Shown here one piece after another: positions 38,587 to 49,276 of a stretch of DNA of 50,737 bases. Location: the NCBI GenBank assembly GCA_964458335.1, contig CAYWIJ010000009.1, positions 1 to 50,737 of the forward strand, written 5' to 3'. Position 1 is the first letter of the stretch; each line of letters opens with the position of its first letter. The notes beneath the pieces were generated by a model that was given only the letters and a program-made list of their open reading frames with translations, was not told the DNA's origin and did no database searches. This DNA comes from Aalborg-AAW-1 sp964458335. Lineage in GTDB: Bacteria; Patescibacteriota; Gracilibacteria; Absconditabacterales; Absconditicoccaceae. Position numbers and translations under genes: made by a program.

Positions 38587-39582
38587 ATGAATTCCATGAA
38601 GAAATTGCTTTCACTTATGGCTGTCTCTACTCTTGTAGTAGGATCAGCACTGCCAGTCATTACTTTTGCTCAGACAAATGACCAAATTGTTGCACAAGAA
38701 CTTGCATCTCCATCATGGTGATATGCATCTACTGATAAAAGTCTTGTGACTATAATTTCAAAAACTGATAAAACAGCAACTTTACAAGCTCCAGTTGCGA
38801 AGAAAGATGGACAAGTGATTGATTCATACTATATTACATGGGCACCTATGTCGTTTCAGGAAATGACATCAGATGCTACTACCACAGATGATCTCCAAAA
38901 AATAAAATCTTCTGATGATGTAGCACTTGCGACGGGAGGCACACCAATGTATAAAGTAGAAGGAGATAAGATTATCTTCACTATTGATATTGCTGAACCT
39001 AATAAAGATATCTATGTGACTATCTTACCTGAAGATGAAAATAGAGTGACGGGTAATGGAATTGAAGATTTTTCATTTAATCTTTCCACTGTACAAGTTG
39101 GATCTACTGGGACAACTACTACAGTCGCTGGAGATGTCTATGATCCAGCATTGAATCAAGCAATTACTAATGTAACCTGTGTGTGGGATGCGACAGCAAA
39201 TAGGACGACTCTTCTTTGGGATATTAATACTGCAATATCAGCATCAAGAGTAGAAATATCTCATAGACCAGATGAAAAACAAGGTGATATGACAGTAAAA
39301 GGTACTCCAAATATTACTGATAGAAGGTTTGTGGTAGATACACCTCATCGTGATGTCCAACTCTTTAGATTAAAACCACTTGATGGAGCAGGAACTATGG
39401 TAGGTAATGAAATTCAATATATTTGTAAACCAGCACCTGTTAGTGAAACACCAGTCACACCAACGAACCCTTCTAATCCTATATCTGTCACACCAGCGAC
39501 TGGTCCAAAAGAAACAGCGGTGATAGTTCTTCTTATATCAGTGTTAGGATATGCGTTATACAGAAAAGTAAGGAAGGCGTAG
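38587..39582 (+). CDS. Secreted surface protein with a sortase-like C-terminal anchor
   Basis: The 331-aa protein has a Sec signal peptide (KKLLSLMAVSTLVVGSALPVITFAQ). A beta-rich ectodomain carries two fibronectin-like stretches (ATLQAPVAKKDGQVIDSYYITW and TNVTCVWDATANRTTLLWDI). A Pro/Thr/Ser linker is followed by PATGPKE, a hydrophobic helix and a KVRKA tail. That end has the layout of LPXTG-type sorting signals (motif, helix, basic tail) in a PATGP variant. No sortase gene is visible. One UGA-Gly. Likely exposed on the cell surface. Confidence 0.82.
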
Positions 39583-39623
39583 TTAGGTGAGAGCATAAAG
39601 TTAAAAGTGGTGAGTTATAAATT

Positions 39624-39651
39624 GATATGTCAGATGGCATATCTTTTTTTT
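39624..39651 (+). terminator. Intrinsic terminator
   Basis: GATATG pairs with CATATC and is followed by eight T, after the surface-protein gene. Confidence 0.7.
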
Positions 39652-39661
39652 GTAGCGAAAA

Positions 39662-39688
39662 TAAAAAACAGTCATTTCTGACTGCTTT
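39662..39688 (-). terminator. Intrinsic terminator for the minus-strand gene
   Basis: CAGTCA/TGACTG hairpin with an A-run on its left (T-run on the minus strand), 9 nt past the stop of the gene at 39697. Confidence 0.65.
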
Positions 39689-39696
39689 AAGATATA

Positions 39697-40014
39697 TTAC
39701 GATTTTGAGAGTTCTTCTTTAAAATGTTTGAAGCTATTATTGACGAAATCTACAACATTTTGATAACTACTTTCATGAATAAGAGGTCTCTGTCATGGAA
39801 TAGCTACTTCAATTTTACCAGTATAGGTTCCTCCAGTAGAATCTTTCTCAATATTGGTAATAATGAGTGCTTCTGCATCAGGATGAGAGAGGTGTTTTTT
39901 CCAATAAGATTCCATTTTTCATTGCACATTGTATTCAAGTGCTTTTTGTACATCATCTTTCATTACTTCTGTTAAGTCTACTAAACGTGTTTGATACTTG
40001 ATATTATAGGTCAT
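39697..40014 (-). CDS. Small protein, possibly HPF/RaiA-like, 105 aa
   Basis: It reads MTYNIKYQTRLVDLTEVMKDDVQKALEY, then TNIEKDSTGGTYTGKIEVAIPGQRPLIHESSYQNVVDFVNNSFKHFKEELSK. A beta-alpha-beta-beta-beta-alpha pattern ending in a helix with a charged end recalls ribosome hibernation factors (S30EA family). The key conserved residues are not clear, so this is a suggestion only. Two UGA-Gly codons. Confidence 0.68.
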
Positions 40015-40330
40015 GCGATAGTCATTATGATATAAAGACACGATTTATTATATTCTCATAAGACTAAAATGCAAGTCAAAGATTACTGTGGATGGAGAGT
40101 AATATAAGATAAGTATGAATGACTTTCTTTTGCAATTTTATACAAAAACAGTATAGTTCTTAAAGAGTATTCATATCTCGGTGAATCAGACTATGGAGGT
40201 GAGAAGTTGTAAGTGTTGAGTTGTAAGTTATTTACTTATGCTTTCTCTGCTTATTCCTTACTTGTATCATCTGACTCTTCGGTTATGAGTTAACTCTACA
40301 CTCTTAATTTTTAACTCATAACTGTTTATT
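40015..40330. other. Intergenic region upstream of pnp
   Basis: AT-rich with no gene seen. Its right end holds a perfect 12-bp inverted repeat, GTTATGAGTTAA / TTAACTCATAAC (about 40282-40322), ending 9 nt before the pnp start. The middle has short GTTGTAAGTGTTGAGTTG direct repeats. Confidence 0.5.
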
Positions 40331-42466
40331 ATGCCTATTACAAGAAGAATACCACAAGAAATCCGTAACTCATATGATATTTCTGGTCAGAACATTACTT
40401 TTGCATCATGAGTATTAGCTCCACAAGCAGATAGTGCTATAACGATACAGTTTGGAGATACAGTATTGTTATTTACTGTCGTAATGGATAAATACCCACG
40501 CCCAGAGTTAGATTTCTTGCCCCTTACGATCGACTATAGAGAGATGTATTCAGCTGCAGGAAAAATCGGAGGAGCTGCGTATAGAAGAAGAGAAGGAAGA
40601 CCATCTGATAACTGTGTTTTATACGCAAGACTTACTGATCGTGCGCTCAGACCTTTGTTTCCTAAGGGAATGATCAATGGAGTAGTTATCTCAGTTACGC
40701 CCCTTTCATTGGATGGAACACAAGATCTTGGTATGATGAGTTTGGTTGGATCTTCTCTTGCTGTTATGATGGCTGGATTACCAATGAAATGACCTGTAGG
40801 AGCGGTACGTATTGGTCGTAAAGATGGTCAATTTATCATCAATCCAACACTTGAACAGATTGAAACAGGAGAGATGAACCTCATCTGTGCAGGTAAGAAG
40901 TGATCAATCAATATGATAGAATTGGACGCAAAACAAGTATCTGATGAAATCGTGAATGAGGCGTTTGCACTTGCTCAAGAGAAAATTGATGAAATATGTG
41001 ATTTTCAAACTGATTATCTGACACAATTTGATATTCAGACTAGAGAAGTAGCGTTTAATAAACCCAATGATGTATTACTTGATCATGTTCGTTGATTATT
41101 TACTGATCAATTCAAAAATACTATGATTGGTAATACAAAAATCTCATTTAATGAAGAATTCTCCATATTTCAACAATATGTGATGAAACAACTTGATGAA
41201 CAGATCACTGATAATACTAATGAAGACTATACCCATTCAAAAGTAAAAATGGCAGTATTTCAGGTAGTGAAAGATGTGATTCGTAATCGTACACTCCAAG
41301 AAGGATTGAGAGTAGATAATAGAAGTATGACAGATATTCGCCCACTCTTTACACAGGTAGATAAGATCCCTAGAGTACATGGATCTGGATTGTTCCGAAG
41401 AGGAGATACTCAAGTATTATCTACAGTTACTTTAGGAGCAGTATGAGATGTATTACTTCTTGATAGTATGGAAGATACAGATGTTGAGCAGAGATATTTC
41501 CATCATTATAATTTTCCTCCCTTCTCAACGGGAGAAGCACAACCAATTAGATTTGTCTCTCGTAGAGAGATCGGGCATGGAAAACTTGCAGAGAAAGCAT
41601 TAGAACACGTCTTACCATCGAAAGAAACCTTTCCGTATACGATCAGAGTAGTGAGTGATTGCCTGGCTTCTGGAGGATCAACTTCAATGGGAGCAACGTG
41701 TGGATCGACACTTTCTCTGATGGCAGCAGGAGTACCTATTACAGCTCCTGTTTCAGGTGTAGCGATGTGATTGATGACAGAGCAAGATGACGAAGGAAAT
41801 ATTAGCAATTATAAAATCTTGACTGATCTCATGGGTACAGAAGATTTTGTTGGAGATATGGATTTTAAAGTAGCAGGAACGAGAGATGGTATTACAGCGA
41901 TTCAACTTGATACAAAAGTAGGAGGTCTGACTCAACAGATTATCACCGAGACGATTGCATTGGCTCATACAGGTCGTAATGAAATCTTAGAAGTTATGCT
42001 TGAAACAATTTCAGAACCTCGTACAGAACTTAGTCCATATGCACCGAAGATGGTTGTTATAAAAATTAATCCCGATAAGGTAAAATTAGTGATTGGTAAA
42101 GGAGGAGAAACGATCGATAAAATTATTGAACAATCTGGATGAGTGAAAATTGATTTTGAGGATGATGGAACCTGTTATATCGCTCATACAGATCAGAGTA
42201 AGATAGATATTGCTGTTAAACTTATTAAAGATATTGCTGAAGACTTACCATTACATACGGTAATCGAAGGAAAAATTGCAAAAATAGAAGCATTTGGCTT
42301 CTTTGTGGATTTACCCAAGAGACAATCAGGACTTATTCATGTATCTCAACTTGGTGAACGCGCAAAACCATCAATAGGATCAAATTTTAAACTTGGTGAA
42401 CAAGTAAATATTATCGCCACAGGTATTGATGATAAAGGAAGATTACAATTGAAACTTGCTGAATAA
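40331..42466 (+). CDS. pnp: Polyribonucleotide nucleotidyltransferase
   Basis: Phosphorolytic 3'-5' exoribonuclease of the RNA degradosome. The 711 residues show both RNase PH-like domains (VMDKYPRPELDFLPLTIDYREMY, YRRREGRPSDN, LTDRALRPLFPKG; then RVHGSGLFRRGDTQVLSTVTLG, SCLASGGSTSMG-type, and VAGTRDGITAIQLD with its catalytic Asp region). A KH domain (VIGKGGETIDKI) and a C-terminal S1 domain (GKIAKIEAFGFFVDLPKRQSGLIHVSQL) follow. Seven UGA-Gly codons fragment it under the standard code. Starts with ATG; single-gene unit. Confidence 0.96.
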
Positions 42467-42587
42467 ATATCTATATCATAAAAAATATAAAAAGCAATAA
42501 TAAGAATATCAGAAAGTCTTTTATCTAGGAAAAAATATCGTATCATAGAATAAAGTATTAGTGATATTTTATCTTTATTGTATATCA

Positions 42588-43436
42588 ATGACAGATCAAA
42601 CTCAAGAAATACAGCCAGTACCACAACAACCAGAAGTAAAATCACCAGAACAGATGCTCCAAGATGTTACTCATTCGGTTGCTGATACTGCGAATTCTGT
42701 ACTTGGAGAGGGTACGGTTGATAATCTCAAAAGTACTGCCACTCAAGTTGCTGGTACAGTTAGTCAAGTGACAAACGTTGTCGCTGGTCAGGTTAGTAAT
42801 CTTTCTGAAAAAGTTGGATGAGAAGAGCTTGTAGGAGAAGTGAAAGATATTGTAACTCCTATCTCATCCATGATTACTAATATACTAAAAATAGCATTCT
42901 TTATGAAATCACAGCAAAGAATTTCTCGTGGACAGTATATTATTGGTAGTCTTTCAGCTGTTGTAATCGTCTGATTGATTGTATCTGTTTTTGGGGTGAT
43001 TGTTGGTCCAATTGGGGTATGACTATGATCATTATTGATAGTTATTCCTTTATTAAACTTAGCTGTTAAAAGATTTCACGATCTTAATAAACCAGGACGA
43101 TGGTCTGTTTCAATTATTATTCCATTTGTTGGATGGATTATGCCAGCTCTCTTCAAAGGAGTTAATGAAAATAATACCTATGGTCCAGACCCATTGATTG
43201 AAGATAAAACTGATCTAACCTCATATGTTATTACAGGACTTTCTCTTTTTATCCTGTCCAGTATCGTGACGACAATATTAGGATTCCTTGGATTCCGTGT
43301 TTCGGAACCAGAAGTTGATGTTACTGATCCTAATATGATTGGTAATCAAGTTGGTGGTGATACAAGTAGTACCCTACAGAAAGGACAGAGTACGGCTTCA
43401 CAAACTATCGATAGTTCAACTAAACAATTTAAATAA
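42588..43436 (+). CDS. DUF805 membrane protein with an N-terminal extension
   Basis: The first 100 residues are a Gln/Val/Thr-rich soluble extension (EVKSPEQMLQDVTHSVADTANSVLG). The DUF805 core follows: SRGQYIIGSLSAVVIVGLIVSV, a second helix, then the diagnostic KRFHDLNKPGRWSV...PFVGWIMPALFKGVNENNTYGPDPL. A further helix and a polar Ser/Thr/Gln tail end the protein. DUF805 proteins are small inner-membrane proteins of unknown function. 282 aa; UGA-Gly codons cluster in the membrane part. Confidence 0.87.
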
Positions 43437-43447
43437 TATAAAAAAGG

Positions 43448-43475
43448 AACTTCCTGACTAAGAGGAAGTTTTTTC
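43448..43475 (+). terminator. Intrinsic terminator
   Basis: AACTTCCT pairs perfectly with AGGAAGTT, followed by T-rich sequence. It separates convergent genes. Confidence 0.8.
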
Positions 43476-43479
43476 TTTT

Positions 43480-44010
43480 CTATTTTTTTTCTATATACTT
43501 TTGAAAAACTTTTACATACTTATCCCCAAACTTTATGATAGATATATATTTGAATGGTATTTTTGTAGGATGTGTATCAAACTTCGCTCTGGAATTGTAA
43601 TAATGGATATGGAGAGAGTTTTTACCTACTTTAGTAATAGGTCAGATGTAGAAATCAGGATCTAAAGTATTACATTCTAGGATACTATGCTCATTATTCT
43701 GTTCGAGAGACTGAAAAGTACTGTGAATATTGGTGATATCTAGTTTTTTGTCGTATCAGAGAGGGAAATTTTGGGAGTGGAGTTTCGTATAGAAGGCATC
43801 GTTTTTTGTATAACGAATATTGATGATATTTTTTCTTTTTAGGATACAATATCCATCAAAACTGAAATCACGATCAAGTTGGAGAAATAGTAATTTTTTA
43901 GAAAATCAGAGAACATATCCATAGAATTTAGTGACTTCATTATGATCTTTATATTCCACTGATATGATTTGTTTCTGGTTTTGGTATGACTGTAGTTGTT
44001 TATTTTTCAT
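43480..44010 (-). CDS. Hypothetical protein, 176 aa
   Basis: Soluble, basic, aromatic-rich protein without a signal peptide. It contains YGYVLGFSKKLLFLQLDRDFSFDGYCILKRKNI and GPITKVGKNSLHIHYYNS, suggesting a small beta-barrel fold such as a WYL- or Sm-like domain, but no firm family. Three UGA-Gly codons. It lies downstream of the SPFH gene in the same orientation. Confidence 0.65.
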
Positions 44011-44085
44011 ATGTGTAGTAGATGATAAAACTAAAAAAATACTACTCATACGAAAGTATCTTTTAAGGGTATTTGATTGTAATTA

Positions 44086-44946
44086 TTATGCAGCTTCATT
44101 TCCTACCATACTTGCCATCTTTCCTTCAAGATTTTCATTCAGATAGATAACTTTTGCATTGTCTTGACCAACTCTCTCAAGTGTTTCGATACGAGAAGCA
44201 GCAAGCAAGAAATCCAAGATTTCTCTTCCTTTAAGGTTATTATCTGTTTTCTTAATTTCATCAATAGATTGACTAAATCCATCAGCAATAGCTTTTCTTT
44301 GTGCTGCCATACCTTCTCCTAGTAATCTTTTCATCTCTTTGTCTCCTTCAGCTTTTAAGATTTCAGCTTCTTTACGTCCTTCTGCTTCAGTAATAGCTGC
44401 TTTTTTGTTCTTTTGTGCTGATACGACATTGTTCATCGCTTCCATGACGAGATGATCGAGTTGGATATCTTTCACTTGTACAGAATCCAATTCCATACCA
44501 AATTCATGAAGTTTACTTGCAAGAGTTTCTTTCACTTCATCACCAATTTCGTTTCTTTTTCCAAAGATTTCATCGTGTTGGAATGTGAAGATTTTTGCTC
44601 TCAGTTGTTCTTCAACCATTGCTCTAATCGTTTTGATTGGATCATTGATTTTGAAGATACTATCAATGATGGACTGATCATCGTCCTTTACTCTGAAAAT
44701 CACATTCAGTCAGACAGTAGTTCTTACATTATCAACAGTGATACCATCGACAGTAACATCGAGATTCATAAGAGCAAGCGATTGATTTTTGGTCCATTCG
44801 ATAAATGGAATAGTAAAGTTGAGACCTTCTCTAATAATTCTATTCGTATTCCCAAGTCTGAGTACTACAGCAACTTTACGAGGAGAGATGATTTTAATAC
44901 CCATGATAATGAGTATAATAGCAAGTCCGATAATTCCGTAGGTCAT
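44086..44946 (-). CDS. SPFH/Band 7 family membrane protein
   Basis: Stomatin/prohibitin-type protein of 286 aa. An N-terminal membrane helix (IIGLAIILIIMGIKII) is followed by the SPFH domain (SPRKVAVVLRLGNTNRIIREGLNFTIPFIEW, NLDVTVDGITVDNVRTTVGLNVIFRV, with UGA-Gly before LNV). A coiled-coil (EAEGRKEAEILKAEGDKEMKRLLGEG) leads to the C-terminus. Such proteins form large ring assemblies in the membrane and often partner proteases. Here it sits near VirB-like genes and an S41 protease, all on the minus strand. Confidence 0.92.
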
Positions 44947-45013
44947 GATCTGATTTCATAGAAAGTAAAAAACTACTTTTATAGTAGTTATGTAGTAAGA
45001 ACTTTCAAGTGTT

Positions 45014-45718
45014 TTATTCAACAAAATCTGACTGACTGACATGGACGGCTGGATTATATGATGAGAAGAGGAGTGAAACGATGTCTTTCACCTCCAATCT
45101 TTCAGTTCCCATACCTGCTCCTTTTAGTCATTCAATAACAAGTCCAGCTCTAATGTCGAGTTGTCTTCTATGTTTGATAAATGTTCTATATCTTCCTACA
45201 ATTTTATCAATTCCTTCTTGTGCATCAAGTACTGCTAGTAATTTTTGCCATCGGGGTTTTTTGATCATCTCATTTTTGTTACTATCAGAATAATAAGGAA
45301 CAATGACATAGAACTCTTTTACAAAGATGAGTCCCTGTTGTGAACTTATTTTATCAAGAAATGAAATATATTGATTTCCTTGTTCTTGTAACATAGGTGC
45401 AGTAATTTTTGTAACTGATTTTTGCATATAGTCGATATATTGAGTGAGGTCAAGATAGGTATTTCTAATAAGAATCTGAATTGGGAAATCGAGAGAGTTG
45501 ATAAATCTTTTATATTGCTCTAGTATCATCATAGTTTCATCATCATTACGCAGATCAAGATTGAGTCCTTCTACTTTAATAATTGCTCTCAAACCTCCAT
45601 CTTTTAGTATCACAGTATTTTCTTGAATCTCAGAAATAGGCAACATTGTTTCAGTGTTGTAGAGTTGGTCAGATTTTTTGCCTTTTTGTATGAGTTTTTC
45701 TTCGAGAAGAGTGGCCAT
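45014..45718 (-). CDS. TraC/VirB4 N-terminal-like protein
   Basis: The 234-aa protein has LPISEIQENTVILKDGGLRAIIKVEGLNLDLRNDDETMMILEQYKRFINSLDFPIQILIRNTYLDL, the pattern of the N-terminal domain of VirB4/TraC-type secretion ATPases found in CPR genomes. No ATPase domain follows: the frame ends after about 230 residues. It could work with a separate ATPase encoded elsewhere. Upstream lie two VirB2-like genes, which supports a type IV secretion or DNA-uptake link. Confidence 0.78.
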
Positions 45719-45870
45719 GGATGAGAAAAGTTAAGAGTTAAGAGTTATAGTTGTTAGATATTAGTTGTTAGATATTAGGGGATTGCGAATTACAAATTGC
45801 GAATATTTTTCAATTAGTTGTTTCTTTATTGCTAGTTCTCAATGCGTAATCTGCAATCATTCAATTCTTT

Positions 45871-46338
45871 CTAACTAATAAATCTTTCATAGAGAGTAAA
45901 TAAGAAGGTAACGATAAATCGACTAACAGCAATAATTGCGATGGCAATAGCAGCATTTTGGACGATTTTTTTGGCTTTGGAAAGTCCTTCATCATCTTTT
46001 GCAAAGAATATTTGAATGAATCCATAGATAATAATAATTACAGCGATAAACGTGACTAATCCTAGTGCTATATTGATGATATACGTTACAAATTCTAGTG
46101 CTGGTGTATTGGAAAATGAGGTGAATTGTTCCAAATTGAAGACACGTAAAATACGTTTTACAAATCCATCATTTGCAGTGACAATATCGTTTTTAAGAGT
46201 AGTATTGATACTTGTACTAGGTCCTTCAACAAATTCATCTCCATAGAAGAAGTAATCTTCAGAAGACTGAGCAAGACTTGTCCCTATGATGAGAACAAGT
46301 GAACACAGTCAGAATATGATTTTTTTGGCTTGTTGCAT
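45871..46338 (-). CDS. VirB2/TrbC-like membrane protein, copy 1
   Basis: The 155-aa protein has a signal peptide (KKIIFGLCSLVLIIGTSLAQ) with UGA-Gly, a short polar region, then two hydrophobic helices joined by a charged loop (GLVTFIAVIIIIYGFIQIFFAKDDEGLSKAKKIVQNAAIAIAIIAVSRFIV). This is the layout of VirB2/TrbC pilin-like subunits of type IV secretion systems. A paralogue lies immediately upstream; both share the motif AIAI-A-SRFIVxFxF. Confidence 0.8.
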
Positions 46339-46359
46339 GAGGGGAAAAAAAAGAGAGAA

Positions 46360-46845
46360 TTAAATAATACTTGCAAGAACAGCAAAGATAAAACTAACGA
46401 TAAATCGACTCATTGCAATTCAAGCAATAGCAATAGCATAATTTTTGAGTTTTCAAAGCGCTTTTTTGTATTGATCTGTATCAGTTCCAGCAGTCACAAT
46501 TTTGTATCCCTCAAATATCAGAAGTACGAGTACAACAACAGCAACAAACGAGAGAATAATATTGATAATATTACGGATAAGATCAAGGGTTTCATTTTGA
46601 GCCTGATCAAATCATCGAATTTGAGAAATATTCATCACATTCAGGAAATAATTACCATCTGGGGATTTAATAGCGAAAAGCGATCATTGTCTGAGAGGAT
46701 TGGTAATATCGTTGGTATCGAGTACTTGATTTATAGATTGTGTGATAGAAGGAGAAGTATTGTCAATAGTACTCAGTTGTGCCATACTAAAAGAACTTCA
46801 TAAGAGTACTATTCCTAATATACTGATTATATAACGTTGTATCAT
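46360..46845 (-). CDS. VirB2/TrbC-like membrane protein, copy 2
   Basis: The 161-aa protein has a signal peptide (ISILGIVLLGSSFSMAQ), a polar region and two helices (IINIILSFVAVVVLVLLIFEGYKIV and KLKNYAIAIAGIAMSRFIVSFIF) around a Lys-rich loop, paralogous to the next gene. The two genes are 21 nt apart and probably arose by tandem duplication. UGA encodes five of its glycines. Confidence 0.8.
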
Positions 46846-46954
46846 ACAAGATGGAGAAATATATAAAATCATCAGTATAAGTATAGTTTTTTCTTTTATT
46901 TATCCAATTATTTTCACTTTTCATTCTTTTATGATGTTGACATATTATAATGAA

Positions 46955-48367
46955 TTATAACTGGTTGAGAATATATTGAAGAACTTCATCTTGTGGTGTT
47001 TTGATATTGTCACTTAATTGGATATCAGGTTTGAGTCCTATTCCATCTATTGAAGTCTTAGATTTTCCTAAAAGTCGTTTTCCTGTAGTAAATTTTACCG
47101 TTTCATGACTATTCGATCGTACCGTTTGGACGGTTCCTTTCCCATAGGTCGTAGTTCCTATGATTTTGCTATTAGGATAATATTCATGGATAACACCTGC
47201 AAAAATTTCTGATGCAGAAGCAGTATTGTGATTGGTCATGATATAAAGAGGATTTGTCTGACTAAGAGAAGGAGTTTTCCCTTTGGAATAGGTAGTTTCG
47301 ATAGTAGTATTAGTTTGGATATGATACAGTGGCAATCCTTTCTGTATAAAATGATGTAACATTTGTTCTGTGTCAGAGAGACTTCCTCATAAATTATTTC
47401 TCAGGTCTATGATAAGATTTTTACTTTGGTTAATTATTGGAAATTTTTTGAGAAAACTATCATACGTATTGGTCTGAAACATACTAATAGTCATGAGTAT
47501 AGTATCTGGTTTTATTTGTTCAATGATAATAGGATCAATAGAGATCTTTTTTCTTGTGAGGGTGTATTCATATACTTTATCATTCCTAAGAACAACAAGA
47601 ATAACTTTAGTACCTACTTTCCCCTGTATGGCATCTCCAATATCAGTCAGAGAAGTTTGTTGTTCTATCATAAGATTATCGACACGAATGAGTATATCTC
47701 CTTGTTGTAGTCAAGCAGAAAAAGCAGGTCATTCGTAGATATGTCAGATTATGGTATTATTGTTGTAATCTTTTTGCACTGAAATCCCGATTCCAATAAC
47801 CTCTCCATTAAGCATATTATCGAATGACTGAGAATCGTTTCCTGTATAGGAGTTTGCATAAGGATCTGTTCCTAATAATGCCATCAATTCACTAATTCTT
47901 TTTTGATCAGAAATTTTATTTCTCTCAAGTAATCTAATGAGTTCTTGTTGAATTGCTTCAGTGGTAGTTGGTAGTGATTTGACGGTAGATTGGTAACCAG
48001 CACGGATAAGGCTGATTGATTCTTGCCATGTCGTTTCATCTACAGGAGTATCTCATGAAAGAGGTAAACGAACTCCAGCATAGAGACTTGCAAAGGTTTT
48101 GAGAGAGGTATTCGTAAATTCAGATTTGAGTTTGATAAGGAGACTTTTGTTTTTGAGATATCATTGGTCGATTGCTTGTTGAAGAAGCGAATATTGTTCT
48201 GAATTTTTTAATACTCCTCTATAGAGTACTTTGGTATCAGAGGTTGAAGATGTATTTCAGACAAGTTCTCTGAGGAGATCAGTCCCGTTATAAGTATTTG
48301 AAAAAAGTAGTGTATTCAGACCGAGAATGAGTGTCAGAATGAGTATTTTGTATGATTTGAGCTTCAT
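46955..48367 (-). CDS. C-terminal processing peptidase, S41 family
   Basis: Exported serine protease of 470 aa. After a membrane-anchor N-terminus (KILILTLILGLNTLLF), a helical region precedes a PDZ domain (GHIYEGPAFSAGLQQGDILIRVD, with several UGA-Gly). The S41 catalytic core has NHNTASASEIFAGVIHEY (nucleophile Ser) and GTTTYGKGTVQTV (general-base Lys). Relatives (CtpA/Prc) degrade or mature envelope proteins. It could process neighbouring exported proteins, which is inference. Confidence 0.93.
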
Positions 48368-48446
48368 GAGGATGATAGAAGTGATAAAGTATTATCAGTA
48401 TAGAAAAATACAGACACATTGCAATATACATGATGATAGTGTTCTC

Positions 48447-48475
48447 TTGACTTTATGCTAAGAAATTACTATAAT
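48447..48475 (+). promoter_or_regulatory. Consensus-like sigma-70 promoter
   Basis: TTGACT, a 17-nt spacer and TATAAT. The ATG at 48474 overlaps the -10 box, so the real start of the gene must be the ATG at 48501. Confidence 0.8.
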
Positions 48476-48500
48476 GAACATTCACCCTAAAATAAATTAT

Positions 48501-48815
48501 ATGAAAAAATTATTATTCGTAGTAACAGCAATGATTGTTGTTACTTGTGTTACTTGTCAAAAAAAACAAAAAAAAAGACCAAATTTTACAAAAAGATCTA
48601 TTGATCTTATTGTAAAAGATAAGGATGGCAATAGCTATGAAGTAGTGGAAGAAATTCCACTAGATAAAGTTCCTTTTCAAAAAGGACAATCTATAAAAAT
48701 CGCACAACCCAGTGCGAATGTCCCAGAATACTGGGAAATAGAAAAACCTGATCAATACTATATTAAATATCAGGAAGGAAAAATTGCTGATATTCAAGGT
48801 ATTTACTTTGAATAA
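48501..48815 (+). CDS. Small putative lipoprotein, 104 aa
   Basis: Signal peptide KKLLFVVTAMIVVTCVTC with two possible lipidation Cys, then a very basic stretch (QKKQKKRPNFTKR) and a small beta-rich domain. The start is placed at 48501 because an upstream ATG lies inside the -10 box. No UGA-Gly. The 18-nt hairpin of its terminator also occurs exactly inside the gene (48644-48661). Style resembles the lipoprotein pair at 6179-6786. Confidence 0.72.
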   Translation: MKKLLFVVTAMIVVTCVTCQKKQKKRPNFTKRSIDLIVKDKDGNSYEVVEEIPLDKVPFQKGQSIKIAQPSANVPEYWEIEKPDQYYIKYQEGKIADIQGIYFE

Positions 48816-48829
48816 TCAAATCATCTATG

Positions 48830-48854
48830 AGTGGAAGAAATTCCACTTGTTTTT
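48830..48854 (+). terminator. Intrinsic terminator
   Basis: AGTGGAA-GAAA-TTCCACT, a perfect stem with GAAA loop and a following T-run. Confidence 0.8.
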
Positions 48855-48858
48855 TATA

Positions 48859-48887
48859 TTGACTTTTATTGTTAATATATCTATAAT
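48859..48887 (+). promoter_or_regulatory. Consensus-like sigma-70 promoter
   Basis: TTGACT, a 17-nt spacer and TATAAT, 30 nt before the ATG at 48917. Confidence 0.8.
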
Positions 48888-48916
48888 AGATTATAGAAAA
48901 TAAAAATATTAAAAAT

Positions 48917-49270
48917 ATGAAAACAACAGAACAAAAAAAAGAAAACAATAAGACTATTATGGAAATAATTGTTTGTTTTCATCCAACTGGTCAGGAAATA
49001 GATCAGTATAAGAACATTTTAAGAGTATTAAATACAGAACTCTTAAAAAAGTATTGTAAACTTCATAATATCTCAAAAGAACAATTAATCAATATGATTA
49101 TTGAATTGAGATATTATTCTTATCTGCTAGATAAGAAAGAAGAAGTCTTTTATGCACTAACTAGTGTATCGAATGGACTTCTTCTAAGTAAAGAAGTCTC
49201 CCTTGGGGAGATTATTAAAACTCTTGAATTGAAACTTCAAGGGTTAAGAAAAAAAATAATTAAAAATTAA
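48917..49270 (+). CDS. Hypothetical protein, 117 aa
   Basis: Soluble, Lys/Leu/Glu-rich, apparently all-helical. Contains EIIVCFHPTGQEIDQYKNILRVLNTELLKKYCKLHNISKEQLINMII. No UGA-Gly. Transcribed with the following zinc-ribbon-like gene (6 nt apart) from the promoter at 48859. No family recognised. Confidence 0.68.
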   Translation: MKTTEQKKENNKTIMEIIVCFHPTGQEIDQYKNILRVLNTELLKKYCKLHNISKEQLINMIIELRYYSYLLDKKEEVFYALTSVSNGLLLSKEVSLGEIIKTLELKLQGLRKKIIKN

Positions 49271-49276
49271 AAAATT

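Noticed and set aside
2632..42466. Interpretation of pheT, pilB-type, engB, ABC, folD and pnp as pseudogenes with many TGA stops
   Set aside because: TGA falls on conserved glycines repeatedly and all frames otherwise stay intact; reassignment of UGA to Gly explains every case.
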